A stretch of 64,000 nt of DNA from Nocardia sp. alder85J (GTDB lineage Bacteria; Actinomycetota; Actinomycetes; Mycobacteriales; Mycobacteriaceae), in NCBI RefSeq assembly GCF_020176955.2, contig NZ_JAIUCZ020000001.1, positions 1,178,001-1,242,000 of the forward strand, given 5' to 3'. The notes below the pieces were generated by a model. The model did not search any database. It saw nothing but the letters and a program-made list of their open reading frames with translations, and was not told the origin of the DNA. Below, piece by piece: positions 1-11,411 of this stretch (within the stretch, counting starts at the first letter, position 1; each line of letters starts with the position of its first letter). A program made the position numbers and the translations under genes.

Positions 1-656
1 ATCGCGGTCAGCGTGCCGGTGCCCGCGTGCGGCGCTCCGGCGAAGACGCCGTGGAAGTCGACCGATCCGAAGGTCGCGAACATGACGAACAGCGCGATCG
101 CCAGGCCCATGTCGCCGACCCGGTTCACCACGAACGCCTTCTTCGCGGCCGCCGCCGCGGACGGCTTGTGGAACCAGAACCCGATCAGCAGATACGAGGC
201 GAGACCGACGCCCTCCCAGCCCAGATACAGCACCAGGTAGTTGTCGGCGAGCACCAGCACCAGCATGGCCGCGAGGAACAGGTTCAGGAATCCGAAGAAC
301 CGCCGCCGCCCGGGATCGTGCTTCATGTACCCGACCGAGTACAGGTGGATCAGCGATCCGACCCCGGTGATCAAGAGTACGAAGCACATCGACAGCTGAT
401 CCAGTTGCAACGCGAAGTCCGCGTGCAGCCCGGCGACCGGCACCCAGCTGAAGAAGCTGTGGTAGAAGCCCCGATCGGCGGCGTCGCGGCCGAGCATGTC
501 CGTGAACGCCCACACCCCGACCCCGAACGACGCCAGCGCCGTCAGGCAGCCCAGCCAGTGACCCCACCGGTCGGTGACCCGCCCGGTGCACAACAGCAGC
601 ATCGCGCCGGCCAGCGGCAGGGCCGGCAGCAACCAGAGTTGATCCGCGCTACCCAT
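1..656 (-). CDS. nuoL: NADH-quinone oxidoreductase subunit L, N-terminal part
   Basis: Membrane antiporter-like subunit of complex I, thought to carry one proton channel. Only about the first 218 codons are present; the gene leaves the window at its left edge. The ATG at 656 lies one base past the nuoK stop. The protein begins [19 protein letters not shown], a typical hydrophobic first helix, and the rest reads as alternating membrane segments. The position after nuoK in the standard nuo order supports the name strongly. nuoM and nuoN would be expected outside the window. Confidence 0.93.
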   Translation of the reverse strand, partial: MGSADQLWLLPALPLAGAMLLLCTGRVTDRWGHWLGCLTALASFGVGVWAFTDMLGRDAADRGFYHSFFSWVPVAGLHADFALQLDQLSMCFVLLITGVGSLIHLYSVGYMKHDPGRRRFFGFLNLFLAAMLVLVLADNYLVLYLGWEGVGLASYLLIGFWFHKPSAAAAAKKAFVVNRVGDMGLAIALFVMFATFGSVDFHGVFAGAPHAGTGTLTA

Positions 657-657
657 G

Positions 658-957
658 TCAGTACTTCAGCAGGTTGGCGTCGTCGACCGAGGTCGACCGA
701 CGGGCGCGGAAGATGGTCATGATGATCGCCAGCCCCACCACGACCTCGGCGGCGGCCACGACCATCGTGAAGAACGCGAACACCTGACCGTCCAGGTTGT
801 GGTGTTCCCGGGCGAAGGTGACGAACGCCAGGTTCACCGCGTTCAGCATCAACTCGATGCACATGAACACCACGATCGCGTTGCGCCGCACCAGCACACC
901 GGCGGCGCCGATGGTGAACAGCAGGGCGGACAGATACAGATAGTTGTCCGGATTCAC
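658..957 (-). CDS. nuoK: NADH-quinone oxidoreductase subunit K
   Basis: Small membrane subunit of complex I, 99 residues, the family's usual size. It has three membrane helices. The glutamate in [10 protein letters not shown] is the conserved buried proton-path residue, and a second acidic residue lies in the [11 protein letters not shown] helix. The start is GTG at 957, overlapping the nuoJ stop by four bases (GTGA), so translation is probably coupled to nuoJ. Confidence 0.97.
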   Translation of the reverse strand: MNPDNYLYLSALLFTIGAAGVLVRRNAIVVFMCIELMLNAVNLAFVTFAREHHNLDGQVFAFFTMVVAAAEVVVGLAIIMTIFRARRSTSVDDANLLKY

Positions 958-1745
958 CGTGAGCCTTCCTCGTCAGGGGCGGTACCGACACCGGCGACCG
1001 CGGCCTCGGTATGGGCGCGATGTTTGCGTTGCCGCAGAATCGAACTGACCGACAGTTCGGCGAACGAGCCGTCCGGCAGCCGGGCCGGCGAGTCGACGGC
1101 GTTGTGCCGGGCGTACACCCCCGGCGTCGGCAGCGGCGTGACCCGATGCCCCTCCCGGAACCGGCGCTGCGACAGTTCCCGCTGATCGGTGCGCGGCCCG
1201 AACCGTTCCCGGTGCGCGAGCACCATCGCGCCGAGGGTGGCGGTGATCAGCAGCGCCCCGGTCAGTTCGAAGGCCCACACGTAGCGGATGAACAGCAGTT
1301 CGGCCAGCGCACCGATCGGATCGGCGGTGAATCCCGGACCGGTCTGCGCCACCGAGTCGTCGCGGACCCCGCGCGAGATCGCCGAGATCAGCAGCAATCC
1401 GAAGCCGACGGAGACCAGCAGCACCGCGATCCGGTGCCCGCGCAACGTCTCCCGCAACGATTCCGCCGAATCGACACCCACCAGCATCAGCACGAACAGG
1501 AACAGCATCATGACCGCGCCGGTGTACACGACGATCTGCACGATGCCCAGGAACAACGCGTCCTCGGCGATGTAGAACACCGACAGCGAGATCATGGTGC
1601 CGGCCAGGCACAGCGCCGAATGCACCGCCTTGCGCGACCAGACCGTGCCCAGCGCCCCGGTCACGGCGACCACCGCGAGCACCCAGAACAGCACCGCCTC
1701 CCCGCCGGAGGTCCGGGCCGCGTTCTCCGCCAGCTCCGTCGTCAT
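954..1745 (-). CDS. nuoJ: NADH-quinone oxidoreductase subunit J
   Basis: Membrane subunit of complex I, 263 residues, with five predicted helices in the first two thirds (for example [18 protein letters not shown] and [19 protein letters not shown]). The C-terminal tail of about 100 residues is hydrophilic, as in mycobacterial NuoJ. The ATG at 1745 overlaps the preceding stop by four bases. The open frame extends further upstream, but that part is a shadow of nuoI. It contributes to the E-channel region next to NuoH, NuoA and NuoK. Confidence 0.96.
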   Translation of the reverse strand: MTTELAENAARTSGGEAVLFWVLAVVAVTGALGTVWSRKAVHSALCLAGTMISLSVFYIAEDALFLGIVQIVVYTGAVMMLFLFVLMLVGVDSAESLRETLRGHRIAVLLVSVGFGLLLISAISRGVRDDSVAQTGPGFTADPIGALAELLFIRYVWAFELTGALLITATLGAMVLAHRERFGPRTDQRELSQRRFREGHRVTPLPTPGVYARHNAVDSPARLPDGSFAELSVSSILRQRKHRAHTEAAVAGVGTAPDEEGSR

Positions 1746-3511
1746 CGCACACCTCCACCAGCCGGGGCCGGATTCTCCTCGGGCGCAGGCTGTTCCGCAT
1801 CCGGGACCGTGCCGAGGTAGTAGTCGGCCTCGGTGGCGCCGGGAGCCATCGCGTGCGGCGGCGGTGTCATGCCCGGGGCCAGCGGCGCCAGCAGCCGGTC
1901 CTTCTCGTAGATGAGGTCGCCGCGATTGTCGTCGGCCAGTTCGTATTCGTTGGTCATGGTCAGCGCTCGGGTCGGGCACGCCTCGATGCACAGGCCGCAG
2001 CCGATGCAGCGCAGGTAGTTGATCTGGTAGACCTGCCCGTAGCGCTCGCCGGGGGAGAATCGCTGTTCTTCGGTGTTGTCGGCGCCTTCGACGTAGATGG
2101 CGTCGGCGGGGCAGGCCCAGGCGCACAGTTCGCAGCCGATGCACTTCTCCAGCCCGTCGGGATGCCGGTTGAGCTGGTGGCGGCCGTGATAGCGCGGTGC
2201 GGTCGGCGTCTTCACCTCGGGATAGAACTCGGTGTTGGGCTTCTTGAACATGGTGGCCGCGGTGACCGCGAAACCGGCCAGCGGATCCAGCAGCCCGGAT
2301 TTCGCGGGTTCCGGGGCCGGGGTGTCCGGCAGCTCCGGCACCGGATAGGGTGACACCGACTCGGCAGCAGGCGGTTCCGTGACGCCACGGGCCTTACCGG
2401 CACGCAGCGCGACCCCGATCAGCAGCAGCGAGACCACGATCCCGCCACCCACCAGACCGGCGGTCTGCACGTGATATCCGTTGTCCTGCAACACCTTCAG
2501 CGTCGCCACGATCATCGCCCAGAGCAACGACACCGGAATCAGCAGCTTCCAGCCGAGATTCATGAACTGGTCGTAGCGCAGTCGCGGGAGGGTGCCGCGC
2601 AGCCAGATGAACACGAACAGGAAGGTCCAGATCTTCAGCGTGATCCACAGCACCGGCCACCAGCCCGCATTCGCGCCGTGCCACAGGTTGATCGGGAACG
2701 GCGCGTGCCAGCCACCGAAGAACAGCGTGCTGGCCAGCGCCGACACCGTGCCCATGTTGATGTACTCGGCCATCATGAACATCGCGAACTTCAGCGACGA
2801 GTACTCGGTGTGGAAGCCGCCGACCAGTTCGCCCTCGGCCTCGGGCAGGTCGAACGGGGCCCGATTGGTCTCGCCGACCATCGACACCGCGTAGATCAGG
2901 AACGACGGCAGCAGCAGGAAGACGTTCCAGGTGCCCCACTGGTGGGCGACGATCCCGGAGGTGGACATGGTGCCCGACAGCAGGAACACCGCCGCGAAAC
3001 AGGCCGCCATCGCGATCTCGTAGGAGATCACCTGCGCCGTCGACCGCAGCCCGCCCAGCAGCGGATACGTCGACCCGGAGGCCCAGCCCGCCAGCACGAT
3101 GCCGTACACGCCGACCGAGGCCATGGCGAGGATGTACAGCACCGCGACGGGCATATCGGTCAGTTGCAGCGGGGTGTGGGTGCCGAACACCGACACCTCC
3201 GGGCCCAGCGGGATCACCGCGAACGCCATCACCGCCGGGATCAGCGCGATCACCGGGGCCAGGACGAAGATCGGCTTGTCGACGATCGCCGGGACGATGT
3301 CCTCCTTGAGCAACATCTTCACGCCGTCGGCCAGCGATTGCAGGCTGCCGCGCGGCCCGACCCGGTTGGGCCCCACCCGCATCTGCATGTAGGCGACGAT
3401 CTTGCGTTCGATCAGCACCGCCAGCAGCGGGATGAGCAGCAGGTACACGAACACCGCGACCGACTTCACCACCACCAGCCACCACGGATCGTGGCCGAAG
3501 ACCTCACTCAC
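1742..3511 (-). CDS. nuoH-nuoI: NuoH-NuoI fusion: complex I subunits H and I in one frame
   Basis: One frame of 589 codons encodes two subunits that are normally separate. Residues 1-375 are NuoH, the quinone-site membrane subunit, with the conserved [14 protein letters not shown] and [17 protein letters not shown] segments. Residues about 376-405 form a Pro/Ala/Glu-rich linker. Residues 406-589 are NuoI, with two [4Fe-4S] motifs (C457-C460-C463-C467 and C502-C505-C508-C512). The start is GTG at 3511, overlapping the end of nuoG by 8 bases. In mycobacteria, as I recall, H and I are separate genes. In-frame GTG codons in the linker (residues 386 and 391) could still start a separate NuoI, so the protein products are not certain. 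The iron-sulfur subunit would be tethered where it normally docks beside NuoH. Confidence 0.9.
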   Translation of the reverse strand: MSEVFGHDPWWLVVVKSVAVFVYLLLIPLLAVLIERKIVAYMQMRVGPNRVGPRGSLQSLADGVKMLLKEDIVPAIVDKPIFVLAPVIALIPAVMAFAVIPLGPEVSVFGTHTPLQLTDMPVAVLYILAMASVGVYGIVLAGWASGSTYPLLGGLRSTAQVISYEIAMAACFAAVFLLSGTMSTSGIVAHQWGTWNVFLLLPSFLIYAVSMVGETNRAPFDLPEAEGELVGGFHTEYSSLKFAMFMMAEYINMGTVSALASTLFFGGWHAPFPINLWHGANAGWWPVLWITLKIWTFLFVFIWLRGTLPRLRYDQFMNLGWKLLIPVSLLWAMIVATLKVLQDNGYHVQTAGLVGGGIVVSLLLIGVALRAGKARGVTEPPAAESVSPYPVPELPDTPAPEPAKSGLLDPLAGFAVTAATMFKKPNTEFYPEVKTPTAPRYHGRHQLNRHPDGLEKCIGCELCAWACPADAIYVEGADNTEEQRFSPGERYGQVYQINYLRCIGCGLCIEACPTRALTMTNEYELADDNRGDLIYEKDRLLAPLAPGMTPPPHAMAPGATEADYYLGTVPDAEQPAPEENPAPAGGGVR

Positions 3512-5966
3512 CGTCGTCCTCCCGTCCGATGCGCACCAGATGACCGGGGGCGGCGGCGAGTTGCTCGTACACCACCGACCCGGGTGAATTCAGTGGCAGC
3601 CACACCACCCGGTCGGGCATGTCGGTGACCGTCAGCGGCAGCACGATCGCGCCGCGGTCGGTGCTCACCCGCACCGGATCGCCTGCGGCAGCGCCGATTT
3701 CGGCGGCGGTGGCCGGTGACAGCCGGACCGTGGCCGGGCGGGCGGTGCCGGCCAGGCCGGGTTCGCCGTCCTGGAGCAGGCCGCGGTCGAGCAGCATGCG
3801 CCAGCCCGCCAGCACCGCGGTGCCCGCCGCCGGATCCGCGGCGGCCGGCGGCGGCACCGACGGCGTCGCGATCGGCAGCCCGTCCCAGACCCCCAGCTCG
3901 GCGAGTTCGGTTCGGGCCGAGGCGATATCGGGCACACCGAGATCGATGCCGAGTTCGGCGGCCAGCGCGTGCAGCACCCGGTGGTCGGCCAGCGGCGCGG
4001 CCGTGCGGCGCACCGTCGCGTCGGCGAGCGCGGGCTCGAACGGGCGGGGCCGGCCCTCCCAGGTGAGGAAGGTGCCGGCCTTCTCCATCGCCGAGGCCAC
4101 CGGGAGTACCACGTCGGCGCGGTCGGTGATCGCGGTGCGGCGCAGTTCCAGGCTGACGACGAAGCGGGCGGCGTCGACGGCGGCGAGCGCGGCGGCGGTG
4201 TCGGGCAGATCGCCGAGTTCCACACCGCCGATCACCAGTGCGCCCAGATGCGCTGCGGCGGCGAGGATCGCGGTGGTGTCGCGGCCCGGGGTCACCGGCA
4301 GTTCGTCGATGTTCCAGGCGTTCTTCACCTGCTGGCGGGCACGGGGATCGGCCAGCGGCCGCCCGCCGGGCAGCAGGTCCGGCAGCGCGCCGGCCTCCAG
4401 TGCGCCGCGTTCCCCGGCCCGGCGCGGGATCCAGGCCAGCGCCGCGCCGGTGTCGTCGGCCAGCCGGGCCGCCGCCGACAGCGCGCCGGGGATTCCGGCC
4501 AGCCGCTCCCCGGCCAGGATCACCGCACCCGGTTCCCGCAGTAACCGGCCCAGATCCGAGAGGTCGTCGGTGCGCAGCGCGTCCAGTCGCGCGGCCTCGC
4601 CGCCGGGGGCGGTGGCGAGCAGGCGCCCGGAGAGGTTGCGCAGGCCACGGGTGGCGAACGGGGCCAGCGCGTGGATCGGCAGGCCGCGCTTGCGGGCGGC
4701 CTTGCGCAGCCGCAGGTGCACGATCGGCGACTCCTCCTCCGGCTCGAAGCCCACCAGCAGCACCACCGGCGCGGATTCCAGATCGGCGTAGGCGATCAGT
4801 TGGCCCTGGCCCGCGATCCGGGCCGCCAGGAAGTCGGCCTCCTCCGCCGAGTGCAGCCGGGACCGGAAGTCGATATCGTTGGTGTGCAACGCGATTCGCG
4901 CGAGCTTGGTATACGCGTAGGCATCCTCGACCGTGGCCCGCCCGCCGACCAGCACACCCGCGTCGCCGTGTGCCGCGGCCAGTCCCTCCGCGGCACGGGC
5001 CAGCGCCTCCGGCCAGGAGACCGGGACCAGTTCGCCGTCCCAGTCCCGGATCAGCGGGGTGGTCAGCCGATCCGGCTCGGAGGCGTAGGCGAAGGCCCAG
5101 CGGCCCTTGTCACAGTTCCATTCCTCGTTGACCGCCGGATCGTCACCGGCCAAGCGGCGCAACACCTTTCCACGCCGATGGTCGGTGCGCTGGGCGCAGC
5201 CGGAGGCGCAGTGCTCGCACACCGCGGGGCTGGACACCAGATCGAACGGGCGGGCCCGGAACCGGTAGGCGCTGCCGGTCAGCGCGCCGACCGGGCAGAT
5301 CTGCACGGTGTTGCCGGAGAAGTAGGAGTCGAACATCTCCTCGCCCGGCGCGGCCAGGCCCATCGACGACGGGGTGCCGACCTGTTGCAGCGCACCGCGA
5401 TCCATCAGTTCGATGAACGGATCACCGGCGACCTGCTCCGAGAACCGGGTACAGCGCGCGCACAGCACGCAACGTTCCCGGTCCAGCAGGACCGCGGACG
5501 ACAGCGGAATCGGCTTGGGGTAGGTGCGTTTCTCGCCCTCGAAGCGGGATTCGGCGCGACCGGCCGACATGGCCTGATTCTGCAACGGGCATTCGCCGCC
5601 CTTGTCGCAGACCGGGCAGTCCAGCGGATGGTTGATCAGCAGCAGTTCCATCACCCCCGCCTGCGCCTTCCCGGCGACGGGCGAGGTGAGCTGGGTGTGC
5701 GCGATCATTCCCTCGGTGACGGGAATCGTGCAGGACGCCACCGGTTTCCGCTGCCCCTCCACCTCGACCAGGCACTGCCGGCAGGCGCCGACCGGGTCGA
5801 GCAGAGGATGGTCGCAGAACCGGGGGATCTGCACGCCGATCAGCTCGGCGGCCCGGATCAGCAGGGTGCCCGGCGGCACACTGACGGTGGTGCCGTCGAT
5901 GGTCACGCTCACCAGCTCGGCGGGGGTCACCCCGCCGCCTGCGCCGGTGCTCACGGTCGCGGTCAT
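3504..5966 (-). CDS. nuoG: NADH-quinone oxidoreductase subunit G
   Basis: Iron-sulfur subunit of the peripheral arm of complex I, 820 residues. The N-terminal ferredoxin domain carries C51, C62, C65 and C79 for a [2Fe-2S] cluster. H113, C117, C120 and C126 form the His-Cys cluster site. C166, C169, C172 and C224 form a [4Fe-4S] site. C250, C253, C257 and C285 form the extra N7-type site found only in some bacteria. The rest is a molybdopterin-oxidoreductase-like domain. The ATG at 5966 overlaps the nuoF stop by four bases. Confidence 0.97.
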   Translation of the reverse strand: MTATVSTGAGGGVTPAELVSVTIDGTTVSVPPGTLLIRAAELIGVQIPRFCDHPLLDPVGACRQCLVEVEGQRKPVASCTIPVTEGMIAHTQLTSPVAGKAQAGVMELLLINHPLDCPVCDKGGECPLQNQAMSAGRAESRFEGEKRTYPKPIPLSSAVLLDRERCVLCARCTRFSEQVAGDPFIELMDRGALQQVGTPSSMGLAAPGEEMFDSYFSGNTVQICPVGALTGSAYRFRARPFDLVSSPAVCEHCASGCAQRTDHRRGKVLRRLAGDDPAVNEEWNCDKGRWAFAYASEPDRLTTPLIRDWDGELVPVSWPEALARAAEGLAAAHGDAGVLVGGRATVEDAYAYTKLARIALHTNDIDFRSRLHSAEEADFLAARIAGQGQLIAYADLESAPVVLLVGFEPEEESPIVHLRLRKAARKRGLPIHALAPFATRGLRNLSGRLLATAPGGEAARLDALRTDDLSDLGRLLREPGAVILAGERLAGIPGALSAAARLADDTGAALAWIPRRAGERGALEAGALPDLLPGGRPLADPRARQQVKNAWNIDELPVTPGRDTTAILAAAAHLGALVIGGVELGDLPDTAAALAAVDAARFVVSLELRRTAITDRADVVLPVASAMEKAGTFLTWEGRPRPFEPALADATVRRTAAPLADHRVLHALAAELGIDLGVPDIASARTELAELGVWDGLPIATPSVPPPAAADPAAGTAVLAGWRMLLDRGLLQDGEPGLAGTARPATVRLSPATAAEIGAAAGDPVRVSTDRGAIVLPLTVTDMPDRVVWLPLNSPGSVVYEQLAAAPGHLVRIGREDDGE

Positions 5967-7303
5967 CCGGCGATCCCTTCGGTCGTGGCGGCGGATTCCG
6001 GTGCGGTACTGCCGGTCCCGGCCCAGGCCGTGGACCGGGCCGGATCGAAGGGGCAGTGCCCACTGGCCAGATGCTGGAGGTACTCCCCGCGGAAGTACTT
6101 CAGCGAGGAGAAGATCGGGCTGGCCGCGCCGTCGCCGAGCGCGCAGAACGACTTGCCGTTGATGTTGTCGGCGATGTCGGTGAGCGTGTCGAGATCGGCC
6201 TCGCTACCCTGTCCGGCCTCCAGCCGTTCCAGCAGCTGGACCAGCCAGTAGGTGCCCTCCCGGCAGGGCGTGCACTTACCGCAGGACTCGTGCGCGTAGA
6301 ACTCCGTCCAGCGCAACACCGCTCGCACCACGCAGGTGGTGTCGTCGAAGATCTGCAACGCCTTGGTGCCCAGCATCGAGCCGTGCGCGGCCACGTTCTC
6401 GTAATCCAGTGGCACGTCCAGATGTTCGTCGGTGAAGATCGGCGTCGAGGAGCCACCGGGGGTCCAGAACTTCAGCTCGTGCCCGGCGCGCACCCCACCG
6501 GCGTGGGTGAGCAACTCGCGCAACGTGATTCCCAGCGGGGCCTCGTACTGGCCGGGCCGGGTCACGTGCCCGGACAGCGAATAGAGGGTGAAGCCCGGCG
6601 ATTTCTCGGTGCCGAAGGAGCGGAACCAGTCCACCCCCTCGGCGAGGATCGACGGCACACTGGCGATGGACTCCACGTTGTTGACCACGGTCGGGCAGGC
6701 GTACAGGCCCGCGACGGCCGGAAACGGCGGCCGCAGCCGGGGCTGGCCGCGGCGGCCCTCCAGCGAGTCCAGCAGCGCCGTCTCCTCCCCGCAGATGTAC
6801 GCGCCGGCCCCGGCGTGCACGATCAGCTCCAGATCGAAACCGGAGCCGAGGATGTCGCGGCCGAGATAGCCGGCGTCGTAGGCCTCCCGGACCGCGGTCT
6901 GCAACCGCCGCAGCACGGGCACCACCTCGCCGCGCACGTAGATGAACGCGTGCGCGGCGCGGATGGCGTAGGCGGCGATGATCACGCCCTCGACCAGGGT
7001 GTGCGGGGTGGCCAGCAGCAGCGGAATGTCCTTGCAGGTACCGGGTTCCGACTCGTCGGCGTTGACCACCAGGTAGTGCGGTTTGCCGTCGCCCTGCGGG
7101 ATGAAGCCCCATTTCATGCCGGTCGGGAAGCCGGCGCCGCCGCGGCCGCGCAGCCCGGCGTCCTTCACCGTGGCGATGACCTCGTCCGGGCTCATCCGCA
7201 GCGCCTTCGGCAGGGCCCGGTAACCCTGGTGGCGCCGATAGGATTCCAGCGTCCACGGCTGCGGTTCGGCCCAGTGCCGGCTCAGGACCGGGGTGAGCGT
7301 CAT
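5963..7303 (-). CDS. nuoF: NADH-quinone oxidoreductase subunit F
   Basis: NADH- and FMN-binding subunit, 446 residues, where NADH is oxidised. The glycine-rich segment [13 protein letters not shown] is at 53-65 and the second nucleotide-binding motif [20 protein letters not shown] at 163-182. C341, C344, C347 and C387 bind the N3 [4Fe-4S] cluster. The ATG at 7303 overlaps the nuoE stop by four bases. The frame is open further upstream, but that part is a nuoE shadow. Confidence 0.97.
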   Translation of the reverse strand: MTLTPVLSRHWAEPQPWTLESYRRHQGYRALPKALRMSPDEVIATVKDAGLRGRGGAGFPTGMKWGFIPQGDGKPHYLVVNADESEPGTCKDIPLLLATPHTLVEGVIIAAYAIRAAHAFIYVRGEVVPVLRRLQTAVREAYDAGYLGRDILGSGFDLELIVHAGAGAYICGEETALLDSLEGRRGQPRLRPPFPAVAGLYACPTVVNNVESIASVPSILAEGVDWFRSFGTEKSPGFTLYSLSGHVTRPGQYEAPLGITLRELLTHAGGVRAGHELKFWTPGGSSTPIFTDEHLDVPLDYENVAAHGSMLGTKALQIFDDTTCVVRAVLRWTEFYAHESCGKCTPCREGTYWLVQLLERLEAGQGSEADLDTLTDIADNINGKSFCALGDGAASPIFSSLKYFRGEYLQHLASGHCPFDPARSTAWAGTGSTAPESAATTEGIAG

Positions 7304-7998
7304 CGCGGGCCGCCCTGGTCCGGTGCGGCGTCGGCGGCGGCCAGCCCGGCCAGCGACTCCGGGCCCAGCGGTCCGTCGTTGGCCTGCGGTCGCTCGTCCG
7401 GGAATCCGGCCAGAATGCGCTCGGTCTCCCGGAAGGTGCACAGCGGGGCGGCGCTGCGGCTGCTGGTCACCGGGCGGCCCGCGCGCAGCGCGTCGACGAG
7501 TTCCGTGGCGGTGGCAGGGGTCTGGTTGTCGAAGAACTCCCAGTTCACCATCACCACGGGGGCGGCGTCGCAGGCCGCGTTGCACTCGATGTGCTCGAGG
7601 GAGATGCTGCCGTCGTCGGTGGTCTGGCCGTGTTCGACACCCAGATGCCGCTTCAGGGCGGCGTAGATCTCGTCGCCGCCGAGCACCGCGCACAGCGTGT
7701 TGGTGCAGACGCCGACATGGAATTCGCCGGTCGGGGTGCGGCGGTACATGGTGTAGAAGGTGGCGACGGCGGCCACCTCGGCCTCGGTCAGGCCCAATCG
7801 GTCGGCGCAGAACCGGATTCCGGCGCCGGTGACGTACCCGTCCTCGGCCTGCACCAGGTGCAGCAGCGGCAGCAGCGCCGAGCGCGGCTGCGGATAGCAG
7901 TCGACGATCTGCTTGGCGTCCAGGGCGAGCCGGTCGCTCACCGCTTTCGGGTACGGCTGCGTCCGCGGGGTCAAGGGTACGAAGATCTCCGAACTCAT
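7300..7998 (-). CDS. nuoE: NADH-quinone oxidoreductase subunit E
   Basis: Thioredoxin-fold [2Fe-2S] subunit of the NADH dehydrogenase module, 232 residues. The cluster ligands are C98 and C103 (GVCTNTLC) and C139 and C143 (IECNAACD). The N-terminal helical bundle and the ATFYTMYRR segment are typical. A C-terminal tail of about 60 residues is rich in Ala, Pro and Asp. It sits between nuoD and nuoF in standard order and is coupled to nuoF by overlap. Confidence 0.97.
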   Translation of the reverse strand: MSSEIFVPLTPRTQPYPKAVSDRLALDAKQIVDCYPQPRSALLPLLHLVQAEDGYVTGAGIRFCADRLGLTEAEVAAVATFYTMYRRTPTGEFHVGVCTNTLCAVLGGDEIYAALKRHLGVEHGQTTDDGSISLEHIECNAACDAAPVVMVNWEFFDNQTPATATELVDALRAGRPVTSSRSAAPLCTFRETERILAGFPDERPQANDGPLGPESLAGLAAADAAPDQGGPR

Positions 7999-8014
7999 CG
8001 CTGCGCTCCGCTCG

Positions 8015-9352
8015 TCATCGGTCGACTCCGCCCATCACCGGGTCGATACTGGCCACCGCCGCGATCACGTCGGCGACCATGCCGCCCTCGCACATCGCCG
8101 CCACCGCTTGCAGATTCGTGAACGACGGGTCCCGGTAGTGCACCCGGTACGGGCGGGTGCCGCCGTCGGACACCATGTGCACCCCGAGTTCCCCGCGCGG
8201 CGATTCCACCGCCGCGTACACCTGGCCCGCCGGCACCCGCATCCCCTCGGTGACCAGCTTGAAGTGGTGGATCAGCGCCTCCATCGAGGTGCCCATGATG
8301 CGGCCGATGTGCGCGGGGGAGTTGCCCAGCCCGTCGGGACCCAGTTGCAGATCCGCGGGCCAGCCGATCTTCTTGTCGTCCACCATGACCGGGCCCGGCC
8401 GCAGCCGGTCCAGGCACTGTTCGACGATGCGCAGCGACTGCTTCATCTCCTCCACCCGGATGAGGTAGCGGCCGTAGCAGTCGCATCCGGTGTCGGTGAT
8501 CACGTCGAACTCGTAATCCTGGTAGCCGCAATAGGGTTGGGACTTGCGCAGATCGTGCGGTAACCCGGCCGAGCGCAGCATCGGGCCGGTGATGCCCAGG
8601 GCGATGCAGCCGGTGAGGTCCAGGTAGCCGACGCCGCGGGTGCGGGCCTTCCAGATCGGATTCTCGTTGAGCAGCCGTTCCAGGTCGCGCAGCCGTTTCG
8701 GCATGAGCTGCAACAGGTCCCGGATCTCGCTCACCGCGTTGCCGGGCAGGTCCTGGGCAATGCCGCCGGGCCGGATGAAGGCGTGGTTCATCCGCAGGCC
8801 GGTGATCGTCTCGAACACGTCGAGCACCAGTTCCCGCTCCCGGAACCCGAACAGCATCGGCGTCAGCGCGCCCAGTTCCATCCCGCCGGTGGCCAGCGCC
8901 ACCAGATGGGAGGAGATGCGGTTGAGTTCCATCAGCAGCACCCGGATCACGGTGGCGCGCTCGGGAACAGCGTCGGTGATGCCGAGCAGCTTCTCCACCG
9001 CCAGGCAGTACGCCGTCTCGTTGAAGAACGGCGACAGGTAGTCCATCCGGGTCACGAAGGTGACACCCTGCACCCAGTTGCGGAATTCGAGATTCTTCTC
9101 GATGCCGGTGTGCAGATAGCCGATGCCGCAGCGGGCCTCGGTGACGGTCTCGCCCTCGATCTCCAGGATCAGCCGCAGCACCCCGTGTGTCGACGGATGC
9201 TGCGGGCCCATGTTGACGACGATGCGCTCCTCGGCGACCCCGTCGAGGGACTGTCGCACATCGTCCCAGTCCTGGCCGACGACGGTCACGGTACGCTCCG
9301 GCGTCGCGTCCGCGGGGTTGCGCTGGTCACCCCGGGTATCGATGTCGCTCAT
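8015..9352 (-). CDS. nuoD: NADH-quinone oxidoreductase subunit D
   Basis: 49-kDa-type subunit, related to the large subunit of NiFe hydrogenases, which helps form the quinone pocket. It has 445 residues. [20 protein letters not shown] at the N-terminus holds the conserved quinone-site histidine, and [10 protein letters not shown] and the C-terminal [12 protein letters not shown] are diagnostic. The ATG at 9352 shares one base with the nuoC stop (TGATG). Confidence 0.97.
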   Translation of the reverse strand: MSDIDTRGDQRNPADATPERTVTVVGQDWDDVRQSLDGVAEERIVVNMGPQHPSTHGVLRLILEIEGETVTEARCGIGYLHTGIEKNLEFRNWVQGVTFVTRMDYLSPFFNETAYCLAVEKLLGITDAVPERATVIRVLLMELNRISSHLVALATGGMELGALTPMLFGFRERELVLDVFETITGLRMNHAFIRPGGIAQDLPGNAVSEIRDLLQLMPKRLRDLERLLNENPIWKARTRGVGYLDLTGCIALGITGPMLRSAGLPHDLRKSQPYCGYQDYEFDVITDTGCDCYGRYLIRVEEMKQSLRIVEQCLDRLRPGPVMVDDKKIGWPADLQLGPDGLGNSPAHIGRIMGTSMEALIHHFKLVTEGMRVPAGQVYAAVESPRGELGVHMVSDGGTRPYRVHYRDPSFTNLQAVAAMCEGGMVADVIAAVASIDPVMGGVDR

Positions 9353-10116
9353 CAGCTGTACGCCCTCCGCTGGTCGGGCGGCGGGATACGCGCGCCCTTG
9401 TACTCGACCGGGATCCCGCCGAGCGGATAGTCCTTGCGCTGGGGATGGCCACGCCAGTCGTCGGGCATCGTGATCCGCGTCAGGGCGGGATGACCGTCGA
9501 ACAGGATGCCGAAGAAGTCGTAGGTCTCGCGCTCGTGCCAGTCCGTGGTGGGATACACCGCGTACAGCGACGGGATCCGCGGATCGGCGTCGGGCGCCGA
9601 CACCTCGAGCCGCACCCGCCGGTTGTGCGTGATCGACAACAGCGGGTACACCGCGTGCAGTTCCCGGCCGGCGTCGTCGGGATAGTGCACGCCGCTGACG
9701 CCGAGGCACAGCTCGAACCGCAGCGCCGGATCGTCGCGCAGCGCCCGGGCCACCGCGACCAGACGATCGCGGTGCACGTGCAGGGTCAGCTCGTCGCGGA
9801 ACACCACGACCTTCTCGATGGCGAGACCGAACTCCTTCTCCGGCAATGCCTTCCGCAGCAGGTCGACCAGTTCGTCGAAGTATCCGCCGTACGGCGGCGC
9901 GGTGCCGCCGGGCAGGTTCACGGTGCGGATCAGGCCGCCGTAACCGGAGGTGTCGCCGCTGCCGCTGACGCCGAACATGCCGTGCCGCAGGCCGATCACC
10001 TCGTCGCCGCCCTCGGCCGGTCCGGCGGCCGAATTCGCCTGGCCCGCAGGCTCTTCCGCGGCCTGAGCGGCACCGCCACCGGAATCGCCGGTCCGGTCCG
10101 GAGTGTCGAAGGTCAT
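9352..10116 (-). CDS. nuoC: NADH-quinone oxidoreductase subunit C
   Basis: 30-kDa-type connecting subunit, 254 residues. The first 45 residues are a Gly/Ala/Glu-rich extension. The conserved core runs from about residue 85 and ends with [20 protein letters not shown] and [15 protein letters not shown], the family signature. The ATG at 10116 overlaps the nuoB stop by four bases. Confidence 0.96.
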   Translation of the reverse strand: MTFDTPDRTGDSGGGAAQAAEEPAGQANSAAGPAEGGDEVIGLRHGMFGVSGSGDTSGYGGLIRTVNLPGGTAPPYGGYFDELVDLLRKALPEKEFGLAIEKVVVFRDELTLHVHRDRLVAVARALRDDPALRFELCLGVSGVHYPDDAGRELHAVYPLLSITHNRRVRLEVSAPDADPRIPSLYAVYPTTDWHERETYDFFGILFDGHPALTRITMPDDWRGHPQRKDYPLGGIPVEYKGARIPPPDQRRAYS

Positions 10117-10667
10117 CGCAGCAGCCCCCTCATCTGGATGGTCGGGGTGGAGGCCAGCGCGGCCGCCTCGGCGGCCCGCACCGCCTCCTCGCGGTTCACG
10201 CCCAGCGGCATCTGCTGGATCTTCTCGTGCAGCTTCAGGATCGCGTGCAGCAACATCTCCGGCCGCGGCGGGCAGCCGGGCAGATAGATGTCGACCGGCA
10301 CCACATGGTCGACGCCCTGCACGATCGCGTAGTTGTTGAACATCCCGCCCGACGAGGCGCAGACCCCCATGGCCAGCACCCATTTCGGCTCGGTCATCTG
10401 GTCGTACACCTGGCGCAGCACCGGCGCCATCTTCTGGCTCACCCGGCCGGCGACGATCATCAGATCCGCCTGCCGCGGCGAGGCGCGGAACGCCTCCATA
10501 CCGAACCGGGCGAGGTCGTATCGCCCGGCGCCGGTGGCCATCATCTCGATCGCACAGCAGGCCAGCCCGAACGTCGCGGGCCACAGCGAGCCCTTGCGTA
10601 GATAGCCGGCGAACTGTTCGACCGTGCTCAGCAGGAAACCACTGGGCAGTTTCTCCTCGAGACCCAT
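10113..10667 (-). CDS. nuoB: NADH-quinone oxidoreductase subunit B
   Basis: PSST-type subunit binding the terminal N2 [4Fe-4S] cluster that passes electrons to quinone. Counting from MGLEEKLP (184 residues), the ligands are C37, C38, C103 and C132 ([25 protein letters not shown]). I chose the ATG at 10667 because mycobacterial homologues, as I recall them, begin MGLEE. An in-frame GTG at 10682 would add five residues and has AGGGAA immediately before it, so it is a real alternative. Confidence 0.95.
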   Translation of the reverse strand: MGLEEKLPSGFLLSTVEQFAGYLRKGSLWPATFGLACCAIEMMATGAGRYDLARFGMEAFRASPRQADLMIVAGRVSQKMAPVLRQVYDQMTEPKWVLAMGVCASSGGMFNNYAIVQGVDHVVPVDIYLPGCPPRPEMLLHAILKLHEKIQQMPLGVNREEAVRAAEAAALASTPTIQMRGLLR

Positions 10668-10695
10668 GCCGAACCCACCCACTTCCCTGTCGTGA

Positions 10696-11076
10696 TCAGT
10701 CCCAGCTCAATCCGCCGCGCCGCCATTCGTAGGCGTACGCCACCGAGACGTTGAAGAGGAACAGCGCCATCGCGACGAGCCCGAACACGCCGAGCGCGTC
10801 GAGGTGTACCGCCCACGGGTACAGGAACACGATCTCGATGTCGAAGATGATGAAGAGCATCGCGGTGAGGTAGTACTTCACCGGAAAGCGTTGTCCCGCA
10901 GCATTTCCCGGACCGCCACCGATGGCGTGCGGGGTGGGCTCGATACCGCATTCGTAGGGTTCGAGTTTGGCCCGGTTGTGGCGGCGGGGGCCGATGACGG
11001 TGGCCAGGACCAGGGATCCCAGTCCGAACGCCGCGGCGACGGCGCCGAGCACGAGCGTGGGCACCTCGGTATTCAC
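10696..11076 (-). CDS. nuoA: NADH-quinone oxidoreductase subunit A
   Basis: First gene of the operon: a small three-helix membrane subunit of 126 residues. The conserved loop [11 protein letters not shown] and the helix [17 protein letters not shown] with its acidic residues are clear. The start is GTG at 11076, with GAGAGG about 11 bases upstream. The roughly 335 bp before it contain no convincing gene and a CRP-like palindrome. Confidence 0.97.
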   Translation of the reverse strand: MNTEVPTLVLGAVAAAFGLGSLVLATVIGPRRHNRAKLEPYECGIEPTPHAIGGGPGNAAGQRFPVKYYLTAMLFIIFDIEIVFLYPWAVHLDALGVFGLVAMALFLFNVSVAYAYEWRRGGLSWD

Positions 11077-11411
11077 AACTGCGTTACCTCTCTCCTCGAC
11101 GGCGGTGTGACGGCAGCAGCTGCCGAGGCGGGCTGACGTCGTCGTCTGCCGGGGCCAGTCGCGCCTCGAGGTGTGCTCAGCAGAGGGTGCGGGGATTCAT
11201 ATCACCGGATGCTCTCATGTGAGCTACGGCACAGCCTACAGCCGATCGTTATGGATACCTGTGCTTTCGCCCCGGCATTTGATCGAATACCGGACAGTCA
11301 CTTATGACGAAAACGGCGCAATCGGCGCGAACCGGACGGCCGGACGGTTCGCGGTGGTACGCGCGCGGGCGCCGCCGCCACGAGCGTGGCGGCGGTGTCG
11401 AACGGGGAATC
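11077..11411. other. Upstream region of the nuo operon
   Basis: This 335-bp stretch separates the receiver gene from nuoA. It has no coding signal on either strand. It carries the nuoA ribosome-binding site, a weak minus-strand -10-like hexamer TATGAA at 11201-11196, and the CRP-like palindrome listed separately. The promoter of the whole operon is therefore probably here. Confidence 0.6.
11218..11233. promoter_or_regulatory. CRP/FNR-type palindrome upstream of nuoA
   Basis: The 16 bases TGTGAGCTACGGCACA match TGTGA-N6-TCACA, the site bound by CRP-family regulators such as mycobacterial Rv3676, at nine of ten half-site positions (GCACA replaces TCACA). Its centre is about 150 bp from the nuoA start and about 27 bp upstream of a weak -10-like hexamer. 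Regulation of respiration by such a protein would make sense, but no binding is shown. Confidence 0.55.
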
